Below are positions 47,375 through 57,440 of a DNA stretch of 64,000 nt, piece by piece. This DNA is from Pelobates cultripes (Eukaryota > Chordata > Amphibia > Anura > Pelobatidae): the NCBI GenBank assembly GCA_933207985.1, contig OW240918.1:20807602-20871601 (forward strand), in the 5' to 3' direction. The position numbers and the translations under genes are program-made. Under the pieces are notes generated by a model. That model was given only the letters and a program-made list of their open reading frames with translations, had not been told where the DNA came from and made no database searches. Numbering within the stretch: the first letter of the stretch is position 1; each line of letters begins with the position of its first letter.

Positions 47375-47770
47375 TTAATGGAACACTATAGGATCGGGAA
47401 GACAAACATGTATTTCTGACCCTAGAGTGTTAAAAACACCATCTATTCCCCCTGGTCACCCTTTCCCCCCTAAATATAGAAAATTGTATTTATTCCAGTC
47501 TGCTGCTACTGGCTCTGCCCCTGATCTGCCTCCTTGGCTGACATAATCAAAAGTGGTGATCTGAGCCAATCACAATGCTTTCCCATAGACTGACCTTGTC
47601 AAGGAGGCAGATCAGGGGCAGAGCCAGCACAAGGCAAACACAGCCCTGGTCAATCAGCATCTCCTCATAGAGATGCATTGAATCAATGCATTTCTTTGAG
47701 GAAAGTTCAGTGTCTCCATGAGGGTGGAGACACTGAATGTCAGTCACAATGTGCCATTATTAGCATTACT
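47375..47770 (+). mobile_element. T2-type MITE, subfamily D, with a perfect 27-bp inverted repeat
   Basis: Starts TTAATGGAACACTATAGGAT at 47375, a variant of the TTAAAGGAACACTATAG terminus. A 27-bp perfect inverted repeat at 47510-47536 and 47600-47626 (starting TGGCTCTGCCCCTG) flanks a 63-bp spacer. Further short palindromes follow (GTGTCTCCATGAGGGTGGAG). The right terminal TTAA is not found. A related copy lies at 26777-27167. Confidence 0.75.
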
Positions 47771-48236
47771 AGAAAACTCCTAGTCATATGCAAATGTCTT
47801 TAAATAAGCTGCCTTCTGTATATTTTTAATACAAGTAAGAACAGATCCAGATAAAGGGTACTATAGATGCACACTATAGGTAAAAAGCTGCCACTCAATA
47901 GGCACACCCCAAATAGCCTATAAGACAAGATAAGAAAGAAAAAGGTGGGTACAAACCCACCTAATGAGGGCGCTGATCATTACAGACAAGTGTATAAACG
48001 TAAGGAAAGTATCAAAAATCCATCAAAAATTTATTCTGCACACTTCACAGTAAATAAAAATATATAAATATTAATAACAATATATAAATGCCAAAAAGTA
48101 ATACGAAGCAGTACAATTCTAAGACCAGGGAACAAAGCCCAACACCAACCACTCAGCTCACAAGTTAATGGATGTAACATACAGCCCTTGGTCGTGATTC
48201 CTAGGGCTGAGATATACTTGCGGCTCACAATACAAT
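47771..48236. other. Flank of the 66-bp minisatellite; unclassified
   Basis: Contains a perfect short hairpin GGTGGGTACAAACCCACC (47945-47962) and AT-rich sequence. It may belong to the same element as the following array, but no ends are recognised. Confidence 0.4.
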
Positions 48237-48500
48237 GAAATCGTGGTGGTGAGATAGCGGTCTCTGGACTGCTGAATTTTCGAACTTGATGGCTCTGGCT
48301 CTGAAATCGTGGTGGTGAAATAGCGGTCTCTGGACTGCTGAATTTTCGAACTTGATGGCTCTGGCTCTGAAATCGTGGAGGTGAAATAGCGGTCTCTGGA
48401 CTGCTGAATTTTCGAACTTGATGGCTCTGGCTCTGAAATCGTGGTGGTGAGATAGCGGTCTCTGGACTGCTGAATTTTCGAACTTGATGGCTCTGGCTCT
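48237..48500 (-). repeat. 66-bp minisatellite, four near-identical copies
   Basis: Four tandem units starting at 48237, 48303, 48369 and 48435, differing at only a few positions. The period is a multiple of three, so minus-strand frames stay open right through: one encodes repeats of SQSHQVRKFSSPETAISPPR and another repeats of ARAIKFENSAVQRP. A start codon precedes the array (minus frame opening with MESSEEK near 48519). The open frames are most simply explained by repeat periodicity, but a transcribed peptide cannot be excluded. Confidence 0.9.
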
Positions 48501-49776
48501 TTTCTTCACTTGATTCCATAAACCGAGTGAAAAGCCAGTGGACACACCCTTAAACCGTATATACAGAAATCAAATCTAAGACCCATCTTTCTAATACATG
48601 GATCACTGTTAAATGTTTAAAACATAAATTAGCAATTCCCACTAGGAAGTGATTTTTCCAAAGTAATATCACAATTACAGAAAAACTGTGGATTGGTACA
48701 GGAAAGATCTGTCAGTCAGGGTAATTTACTAACCTGTAAAATGTCAGGAATTGACCAGATTTTATATTTATTCTACAATAGCAAAAAAAATTGAAAAAAG
48801 TTAAATTCAGTTATTTTGACAGCTTGTTTTTTTTAGGCTACGTTTTTCAGTTCTCTGGTCAATTTCCAACAATTCTTGGTTCAATGAATGTACCTGAGTG
48901 CATGTGGCTGCAGCGTGGGCTGGTGGGAACAACATGTTTTGTCCAAATTGTTTTTACAGGACATGATACAAAGGTTCATTAGCAGAAGGGCAAGTGATAT
49001 GTTCTAAATTGGCTAGCAAAGAATCTACGTATAGGAATCAGGACATTAATGATTGTGTGACTGGAAATGCTGCTTAGTCAAATAGCAAGAAAATATTTAA
49101 GTTTCATTTTGGCTAGTCAACTGCTTGACCCATATGTTGTGTCCATTGCTACATGAATATACAAGAGGTGGAATAGAATGTTATGTCAGTTATTTGGGAG
49201 TACCCTACTTTGGTATCCAGACCACAGTAACAAATAATAATACCATTTAAGTTGTGTGGTACTAATATTGATAGGGAGTAGGAGTGTTGATCATTCTAAT
49301 GTGGAAGATGTACATTTGATTATCCTGTAATATTCTGAAATGCAAAAGACTTGTAAGGCAGTTCTGATGAGCATTTACTGGGCGCTTATACAGAAGATAT
49401 ATAGCACAAAGATAAAAGAGTAACTGACATCCTGAGGTTATACAGTTTCATACCTGAAGGCTTTCGAAAACAATACTATGCTGAATTCTTCAAAATAGAG
49501 GTGACTGGGATGTCCTGTCCAAAATGTGAAACATGCAAAGATTGAACATGTTTGATAAATATGGTTTCCCACAAAAAAACTTGCTCCTTTACAAAATACA
49601 TAAAAAATGGGGCAACATCATTTCTCTCCCATGCATTTTGCCTTATACCCAAAACAGTTGTCCCCCGACACAGTGTATATTTAAGCAAAAAGTGCTATGT
49701 TTGAACCCCAGTTGTTCTCAGTCAAATTTACTATGATACTCAGCCTGCATTCATTCGGAACTTTAGAGGTGTTAAG
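48501..49776. other. No gene seen
   Basis: AT-rich with no recognised repeat. Confidence 0.45.
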
Positions 49777-50109
49777 ATTAGCCTCAGGGCCGGCCTTAGG
49801 GGTGTGCGAGCTGTGCGACCGCACAGGGCGCCATGGAACAGGGGGCGCCCTGTGGCCGACACAGCTCACTCATGGCCGGAGTGCAGGGGAGCTAAAAGAG
49901 GTACCTGGCTGGAGGATTAATTATTCTCCACCCGGGTCTATTTAAAAAAAAAAAAAAATCGCGGCAGAGGGGGCGGGGTTTACCGAGCGGCGGAGGCGGG
50001 GCTTATCGAGAGGCGGAGACGGGGCTAATACCTCCCGAAGCCCCTGCTGTACAGGAAGAGGGAAAGATGCTTCCCCATCAGCCAACTGCATCCACTGGAA
50101 AGAGGTAAG

Positions 50110-50930
50110 TGTGTGTGTGTGACTGTTTGCCTGTTTGTGTGACTGTCTGTGTGTGTGTGTGACTGTCTGTCTGTGTGACTGCCTGCCTGTGTGCGTGTGA
50201 CTGTCTGTGTGTGTGTGTGTGACTGTCTGTGTGACTGCCTGTCCTTGTGTGTGTGTGTGTGTGTGTGACTGTCTGTCTCTGTGTGTGTGTGTGACTGTCT
50301 CTGTGTGTGACTGCCTGCCTGTGTGTGACTGTCTGTCTGTGTGTGTGTGTGACTGTCTGTCTGTGTGACTGCCTGTCCTTGTGTGTGTGTGTGTGTGTGA
50401 CTGTCTGTCTCTGTGTGTGTGTGTGACTGTCTCTGTGTGTGACTGCCTGCCTGTGTGTGACTGTCTGTGTGTGTGACTGTCTGTCTGTGTGACTGCCCAT
50501 GTATGTGACTGCCTGTGTGTGTGACTGTCTGTCTGTGTGACTGTCTGTGTGTGTGACTGCCCGTGTGTGTGACTGCCTGTGTGTGTGAGACTGTCTGTCT
50601 GTGTGACTGTCTGTGTGTGTGACTGTCTGTCTGTGTGTGTGACTGCCTGTGTGTGTGACTGCCTGTATGTGACTGCCTGCCTGTGTGTGTGTCTGTCTGT
50701 AACTATCTGTCTGTGTGTGACTGCCTGCCTGTGTGTGTGACTTTCTATCTGTGTGACTGCCTGCCTGTGTGTGTATAACTGTCTATGTGTGTGTTACTGT
50801 GTGTCTGTCTGTGTGTGTGACTGCCTATGTGACTGTCTGTCTGTGTGTGTCGCTGTAGCTGTGCCATTGTTTGTGCCTGTGCCTGTATGTGTGACTGCCT
50901 TTAACTGAGTGTGTGTGTACATGCCTGTAA
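50110..50930. repeat. GT-rich minisatellite (GTGTGACTGTCTGTCTGTGT)
   Basis: About 0.8 kb of variants of GTGTGTGACTGTCTGT and GTGTGACTGCCTGCCTGT. A longer unit of about 170 bp appears duplicated (GACTGCCTGTCCTTGTGTGT recurs near 50233 and 50368). It lies inside the hAT-like element. The 140-codon minus frame is repeat-derived. Confidence 0.95.
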
Positions 50931-50989
50931 CCGAGTTTAAATTTCCCCCACCCCTTCCTGTCAAGGCCGCACTTTGACTGACAGACGCT

Positions 50990-51240
50990 CACTCACTGAC
51001 AGACGCACACTCACTGACGACACATACACACTCACTGACGACACATACACACTCACTGACTGACACATACACACTCACTGACTGACACATATACACTCAC
51101 TGACTGACACATATACACTCACTGACCAACACACACATTCACTTACAGACACACACAATTACACACTTACAGACACACACACACACACACACATTCACTT
51201 CAAAATAAACACTCACAGACACACACACAGACATTTCCAC
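50990..51240. repeat. Minisatellite (ACACTCACTGACTGACACAT)
   Basis: Around eight copies of a 20-26 bp unit, ACACTCACTGACTGACACAT, grading into CACTTACAGACACACAC repeats. Second cargo array of the same element, with opposite base skew to the first. Confidence 0.93.
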
Positions 51241-51778
51241 TATCACTCACAAACTAATATTTTTTACATTTATTTTAAATCCACCCAGCCTCCCTGGGAA
51301 AGCTGGAGTGGATTTCTTACCAGCAGTCCAGTGTGGCTGCTGGGCAGGCAGGCAGGGGGCGCACAGGCTGAGTAAGCAGCGCTTAGTGATGCCGGGAGCC
51401 GGACTGACGTCATATTCTGGCTCCCGGCTTCATTAAGCGGCGCAGAGGAAGCTGAGCAGGAAGAGCTCAGGTGAGTATGCTCCTTCGCTGCCCGCTGCCA
51501 GCCTTGGGGGGGCTCAAAAGTGGCCAGCCGGTCAGCTCTTGAGCCCCCAGGATGCGAGGCAAGCAAGGGATCTGCCTGGGGGTTTGGAGGGATGCTTTTT
51601 TTTGCCGCCCCCTGCAAAGTGGCGCCCAAGGCAGATGCCTTGTTTGCCTCGTGATACACACGTCCCCGGTGCCTGTGTGTGTTACTGTATTCAGGCAACT
51701 TGGTGGGAGGTGGGGGGGGCGCCGTGAAGACTTTTTGCACAGGGCGCCTAATTGCCTAAGGCCGGCCCTGATTAGCCT

Positions 51779-52849
51779 AGTTTATAAGAAACACTGGTTA
51801 TAAATATTCTCATTTGCGTTTTATGTTACTTGTCATTTTGTTCAGACCCATACTTTACCGTTCTTAAAAAAACGCTGTTATCCCAGCATTTGTATTGCAA
51901 CTGGAAATATGAATAACTCGCTGCAAAGGTCTGATTTATCACAAATAATTAGCTGTCCATAATTAAGCTGAATGCTTTCCTATTTCAGAGTTTCTTTGAT
52001 AATAGTGTTATTGCCCAAATCATTTATTTAAGGAGCATCAAGCGTGCTATTATTAGAAATTACACATTGACATTATAATGAATTCTTTCAAAAGACGTTG
52101 CTCAGTGTTACGGCAATTTTTTTAATAAGTGAAAAATATATGTCATTTGGAATGTGTGGCAATGCCGTAGATTATTTTGAAATATATTTTATCACACGAT
52201 GTGACCTGATGTAACCTGAGTTAATGCAATGCACATGTCTCATGAAATCCTGCTGTAAAGCTGACAAAAAAGACAAGAGACAAACTCAGAGCGAATACTC
52301 GAATGTTGCTGAAGTTTGTTTGATGTGACTAATTTTACACTAAATGTACAGCGCAAAAAATCCTCTAAATTGTTTTCTAAGTAGTTGCTTCTGCTGACAA
52401 ACTGCTTGAAATTCCCTGGTCTATATTTAAAAAATCCTAAAATGAGGCAATTCTGTGCTCAAGTTGGAGCAATCACCATGGATACCATGTATCTAGCTTT
52501 ACCCACAAAGAGCATCTTCCCATGTATGAAGCCTCTCCTCATGTATTTTTGGAGCCTGTAAAGTTAAGGTTTCCAGCCTCTGCTCTCCAGGTTCCTGCCT
52601 TCCCTTGATTCATTACCTCTTTGGGTTTCCCAGTGTCTCCAAGTTTCTATTGCACCCTATATTGTCATCCTTTATCCCTCCCAATATATCCACATCTTCT
52701 GTATCGCAAACCTTCACATTCATTTATGTAGATATGTTGTAGGACTACAACTTCCATGATGTTTTGCATGCCTTTAGAATGAAAAAGCATAATGGCAGCT
52801 ATAGTTATAAAACATTTGGTTATCTACCTTTTGGGCACCCCTGATTTAC
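51779..52849. other. Repeat-free AT-rich block; possible conserved non-coding sequence
   Basis: No repeat family or frame is recognised. 51900-52240 contains clustered homeodomain-type cores (AATAATTAGC, CCATAATTAAGC) with little simple-sequence character. Function is not shown. Confidence 0.35.
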
Positions 52850-53192
52850 ATTGATCTTACCTGGAGTCTGCCAGATGTTCCCTGCCTCCATTACAGTTTT
52901 AGGAGTGAGCTCAGCCCAATGAAGAGGAATCCAAGCCAATGAATTAGCTCTGCAGTGCAGGGATTTTCTCAGCAGAGCTAACCGAAGCAGGAACTTCTGA
53001 CTCGCCTGTAGCTATACTGGAGGAAAAGAGGGGAACCTGGAAGACCATAGGTAAGACGTCAAACCATTCTAAAATGGTTTGACTACTTACAATGGGGGGA
53101 GGAACATCAGGGAACTTTTGGCACCATAACCAAGAGTGCCCATTACAGAATGATGTAGTGGGCATGGTGCTTGGGTCTTCGTTTAGGGTGTT
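52850..53192 (-). mobile_element. T2-type MITE, subfamily C, partial
   Basis: Contains, in reverse, AAGCACCATGCCCACTACAT, GGTTATGGTGCCAAAAG and GTAAGTAGTCAAACCATT, the order seen in the C copies at 7268 and 13683. The terminal TTAA has decayed. Confidence 0.65.
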
Positions 53193-54650
53193 TCTTCGAT
53201 CAAAACCCTTGGGGAGACTGAGATTCCATCCTAGCCTCCACTGATATGAAAATAACCATGGTTTTGCCAAAACACATACGACAGAAAACAATTAGATCTG
53301 TGCATGCTGAAACATATTTCAATTTTTTTTAGAAATATAATTATCATTTTGGTTAATGCATACTGCGTTACAGCAAAAATTACAAAGGGGTTAAGAATGC
53401 CCTCCACAATTATCCCACAATTATTGGTTTTAATTGTAGTTTGTAAATAATTATCATCAGCCAATAATTAAATATTTCAAACACTAGGAAGACGGCAAAT
53501 AACAAAATATGATGCAAAATACTTTTACCCATGCAATGAATGTGTTTTTTTGATACATTTTCCTTTATATTGTGCGCGTTGACATTTTATTTCCAAATTA
53601 TGCCAGTAATATATTGCACATTGTATTGTAATACATTTTACTATTATTTGAAGTAGTATCAGAACTACCCGTTTCTCTTTTGGAGTAGAAGCGGTTAATA
53701 ACTATTTGAATTTTATCATAAATCTTTGACAATAAAGAGGTGAGATTCAATAAAGCTTATGGTTTTGATTGAAAACGTACGTTTTCACATATCTATATTT
53801 TAGAACACAGTTTTAAAAGCCACTTACAAGCACTATGATTTTTTTTTCTTCCTAAACCCTTTGAAATGTAGAAATAAAACACACTATATATTTTGCATTA
53901 CCGAGAGTAGTCACATTTTATGTTATTTGACAGAATTTACTGTGACAAGAAGCATAACTTTTAAATCTACAGGAAAGCTAGCCAGCATAATCATTTAATA
54001 TTTCCGGAAAGTGTCATATTAAAACGACAGACAAAATGTGAGAAATTATTGCAATTTGGTACTTTGAAGAGAGTATTTACCATAAATACCTTATATCCAC
54101 ATGGATGGAAAATAGGATAGAAGAATTCCTGATTAAAATCCATTAGGAACGATTTACTTTGACTCACCAAGTGAGCTCAGAAGTATTTTTAAATAGATAT
54201 TATTCTGTCATTTTCAAAATGAAGGGATTTATTTACTAAACTATGAAATTTGGAGAATGCCCAAGGGAATTGCAAATTTAGGCCAAAAATAGAGAAGTCA
54301 AAGAATATTTTCAGATCAGTTCTTAGATCCTTTATGTTTTTGTTTAATATTCAATTCTCCAAAATTCACAGTTTAGTAAATTAATTCCAATACCTTTTGC
54401 AAGCCTCATGGCCATGTTATATCTGTCAGTTTGTGTCTGGGTGGAAAATGAATTTCACATGAGTAATACTGCTATTGTTTAAATATATCTACAGGATTAT
54501 TAATTAAAGTGTGATTTACCAGGAATTCCAAGTGGCAGACACACGACCAGGTACACAGTCTGATTTCAAATGGAATGTATCCCCACAGAGGAGAAAATAT
54601 GGCTTACAGAGAAAACGTTCTCAAGCATAACGTACATTAATGTAAAGTGC
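53193..54650. other. No gene seen
   Basis: AT-rich and repeat-poor. Confidence 0.45.
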
Positions 54651-55135
54651 TTAAAGGGACACTCCAATCCCCTAAACAACTTAAGCTTGCTGAAGTGCTT
54701 TATGTGTGAAGAGTGTGTCCTCTTTTTTTCATTTTACAAAAACTGCAGATTTCAATAGAAGTTTTAACTTTTATAAATTAAACTTGTTGCACCCGCTGGC
54801 TGTCAATCAGATAACCAGCCCTATTACTTTCTGGGGTTTTTTAGCTCAGTAGAGCTACACTCAATAGGCGGGCAGTAGTACAGAGCACCTGCATGGGAAA
54901 TACTTCTTATTAAGCTGCATTGGAAAGTCTGTGATTGGACAGCCACACAAAGTCTGGGCTGGGTAGAAGGGGAGGCTTAACAAATGCTGCAAACAAGAGA
55001 TCTGGAGCATTTGCAAACTGTTTATAGATTTACCACCAATGAAAAAAATACATGCATGTTTTCAATGGGGGTCAATATACTAAACATTTATTTATTTATT
55101 AATTTTTGTATTTGACAAGTGGAGTGTTTTTTTAA
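54651..55135 (-). mobile_element. T2-type MITE, subfamily A copy 3 (best preserved)
   Basis: TTAA at 54651-54654 and 55132-55135. The left end TTAAAGGGACACTCCAATCC and the right end, reversed, TTAAAAAAACACTCCACTTG, form inverted repeats. The interior matches the copies at 5351-6076 and 38530-38991 in order. At 485 bp it gives the likely native size of this subfamily. Confidence 0.88.
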
Positions 55136-56935
55136 CATGGAACTATATCTTCTCCAATTTTTGGACAATCAAATAAGTAAATAAAAGTTAGCATTTGGTT
55201 TTGTTATATTTGTTTAACTTCTCAATAGAGTGTTTTTTAATTTAAATTACATGTTTGCTGGGCAGTACTCGATAAAGTATGTCAATTATTATTTAGCACA
55301 GGAGAACATTTTAATGGACAGACCTTGAGTATAGTTTTCTCAGCCAATCTCGCTAGATTGGATGGACCCTTTTTTACTAATCTAAAACTGTACATTCTAC
55401 ATTATCAGTGTGACTGGAGAGGGGGTGGCTAGGAATGTTGGTGAAAGCCCCATTTTTGTCAAACTGCTCTGTACCATGACCAATACACATAGCTAATGTG
55501 ATTATGGTGGTTAAAGAAAATGTCATTTTCTGGAACCATATACATTTTATAGGAAATTGCAAAATGTATTTTTACAATAATTTTACAAAGAAAAACATAT
55601 ATTTCTAGTACAATGCAAACATTCCAGCATTTCACTAGTAATCGACAGCATTTCAGTATTTATTGCGTTTTGATAAGTTGACAATTTAACCTTTTGGGTC
55701 AGGAACAAAAAATAGGCCCCTTTGTTCGGTCCTCATTGGTAGAAACGGGTACATTTGTCCCCAAAAAATTGTCCACGGTAAGTTCTTCACTGTAGTGATT
55801 TTTGCTTTCTCCAGAGCACTTGAGATCTCTTTGATAATAGGAAGCATCTAATGAAGGTGTTTCACAAATGTATTTTAATGTTATGACATTACCATCGAGT
55901 AATGGGCCATTGCGCTAATTTTCCAAGTAAGTTGCCAAGATAATGATGTGTGCGTAATTTGAGTCCTTGACAAAAAAAAGAGTGAGAAGCTCTGGTTTAA
56001 GCCAAAAATCTGTGCTGAACACTTTCAAATAACTTGTATTAAGTAATTTTGTCTTGAGACTCAACACAACACACTGTTTAGTAAATAGATCCCAAAACCC
56101 GTGCAATGTCTGATATTAATATAGTGTAACAACAATCCGAAAACGAAATAAAACCTGGGAAATTTGGCAACTAGACATACAGATCCATCCAAAATTTGGA
56201 AAAACGATGTATAACACATTAAACAAAAATAAAAAAAAACTACACACCACCCTCTATAAATAAAACCTTTATTTCTCATTTGTATATTTTGTGCTATCAT
56301 ACCTTGGAAACAAAACAGATTTCTGTTTATTTCATTAAATAAAATAAAAATTCCAAGAGAATATTCCAGTGTCAAAATCCATGAAGGTAATTCTTTTTGG
56401 CCTTCATCAGTGGGATTCCTGATTATACAATTTCTGCTTAATTTAATGTTTTCTGTGTCACATATCATAGTCACAAATGCAAATTAATATGAGCAAAATA
56501 GCAACAAATAACATGTTGCATAGTTTAGCACTGAAGTAAAACACCTTTAAAATCTCTGAACACATACCAACTTGTGCTATTTTTCAAATAACCATGAGTT
56601 GTTTGTTGTTGAATTTCCTTTAGTCGACTGCCAAATCGATTTATCCTTGGCTGCTATAAACATATGTGCGGTCGTGGTCTCAGCAGAAAAATTAAACCAG
56701 AAAGCCTTTGTAGCGACGTTTTCGTTTGCATATGTAACTAGTGTCCTGTACATCGTATGCATTATTTTAAATGCATTACATATGAGTAGTATACATTTTA
56801 CAGAAATAGCCCAAAAGCAGAACTTTCTGATCCTCGTATGGGCAGTGTTTTTTTGAACAATATTTCTTTAAGTTTGGCTACACATCATGGAAATATATTT
56901 TTGGAAATATCTATGTTGACATCATGGGATATTGT
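55136..56935. other. No gene seen
   Basis: AT-rich. The minus frame 56061-56474 (137 codons) and plus frame 56572-56856 are hydrophobic and AT-driven, without recognisable domains. Confidence 0.45.
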
Positions 56936-57440
56936 CAGGTATACCTAACATTCATGCTGCCGCCGGAACCCACTTCCGGGTTCACGGCGCTTAGCTCCGC
57001 CCCTTTTTTCTGACGCGGTCTTTCCACGATACTTAGGAAGACCGCGCCAGAAGTGCTGGATTATTCACTCAGGTGCGGCAGTGAGATCAGCTGCTCTACT
57101 CGATGCTACCGGCTCCACTTCTCAGACCTCGGCTTGTAAACGTATTTCTACCTTCTCATCTCTCAGACCTCGGCTTGTAAACGTATTTCTACCTTCTCAT
57201 CTCTCAGACCTCGGCTTGTAAACGGATTTCTACCTTCTCATCTCTCAGACCTCGGCTTATAAACGGAATTCTACCTTCTCCTCTCCCAGACCTCGGCTTG
57301 TAAACGGATTTCTACCTTCTCCTCTCTCAGACCTCGGCTTGGATAAACGGACTTCCTTTCTCTCACTACTAAACTGCAGTTTGTTAAAAGAGACTCCTTC
57401 CTCTTCCTCCATTGGGTGAATTAACCCTTCCAGTGCCAGA
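56936..57440 (+). mobile_element. GC-rich LTR-like or element-derived segment containing a minisatellite
   Basis: Abrupt GC-rich island in AT-rich DNA, starting TGTCAGGTATACCTAAC. It holds the stems GAACCCACTTCCGGGTTC and GCGGTCTTTCC paired with GGAAGACCGC, then the array at 57123. The TG start and composition resemble a retroelement LTR, but no end with CA and no copy elsewhere in the window was found. Confidence 0.35.
57123..57368. repeat. 41-bp minisatellite, five full copies and a partial sixth
   Basis: Units start at 57123, 57164, 57205, 57246, 57287 and 57328, exactly 41 bp apart, each beginning CAGACCTCGGCTTGTAAACG. A gradient of variants (CGTATT then CGGATT) shows stepwise duplication. 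Units are contiguous with no spacers, so this is not a CRISPR array. Confidence 0.97.

Larger units (their letters stand above)
49777..51778. mobile_element. Intact 1986-bp hAT-like non-autonomous element with perfect 8-bp target duplications
   Basis: The element occupies 49785-51770. Both ends read CAGGGCCGGCCTTAGG going inward (16 identical bases), flanked by ATTAGCCT at 49777-49784 and 51771-51778. Subterminal GC-rich blocks (GCACAGGGCGCC near the left end and, reversed, GGCGCCCTGTGC near the right end) are also mirrored. The centre is two minisatellites (50110-50930 and 50990-51240). No transposase frame exists; the open frames inside are composition effects. Perfect target duplications and ends suggest a fairly recent insertion mobilised by an autonomous hAT elsewhere. 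Confidence 0.92.

Noticed and set aside
48237..48500. Repeat array considered as CRISPR or as a proven repetitive protein gene
   Set aside because: No spacers, and open frames follow from a period divisible by three. Listed as a minisatellite only.
50078..51803. 140- and 156-codon minus-strand frames and plus-strand frames
   Set aside because: They lie inside the hAT-like element and come from the minisatellite or its GC-rich ends.
56061..56856. Hydrophobic open frames of 137 and 94 codons on opposite strands
   Set aside because: The hydrophobic composition follows from T-rich DNA. No family motif is seen and the frames lack partner exons.
57123..57368. Regular direct repeats resembling a CRISPR array
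   Set aside because: Units are contiguous with no unique spacers, and the genome is eukaryotic.
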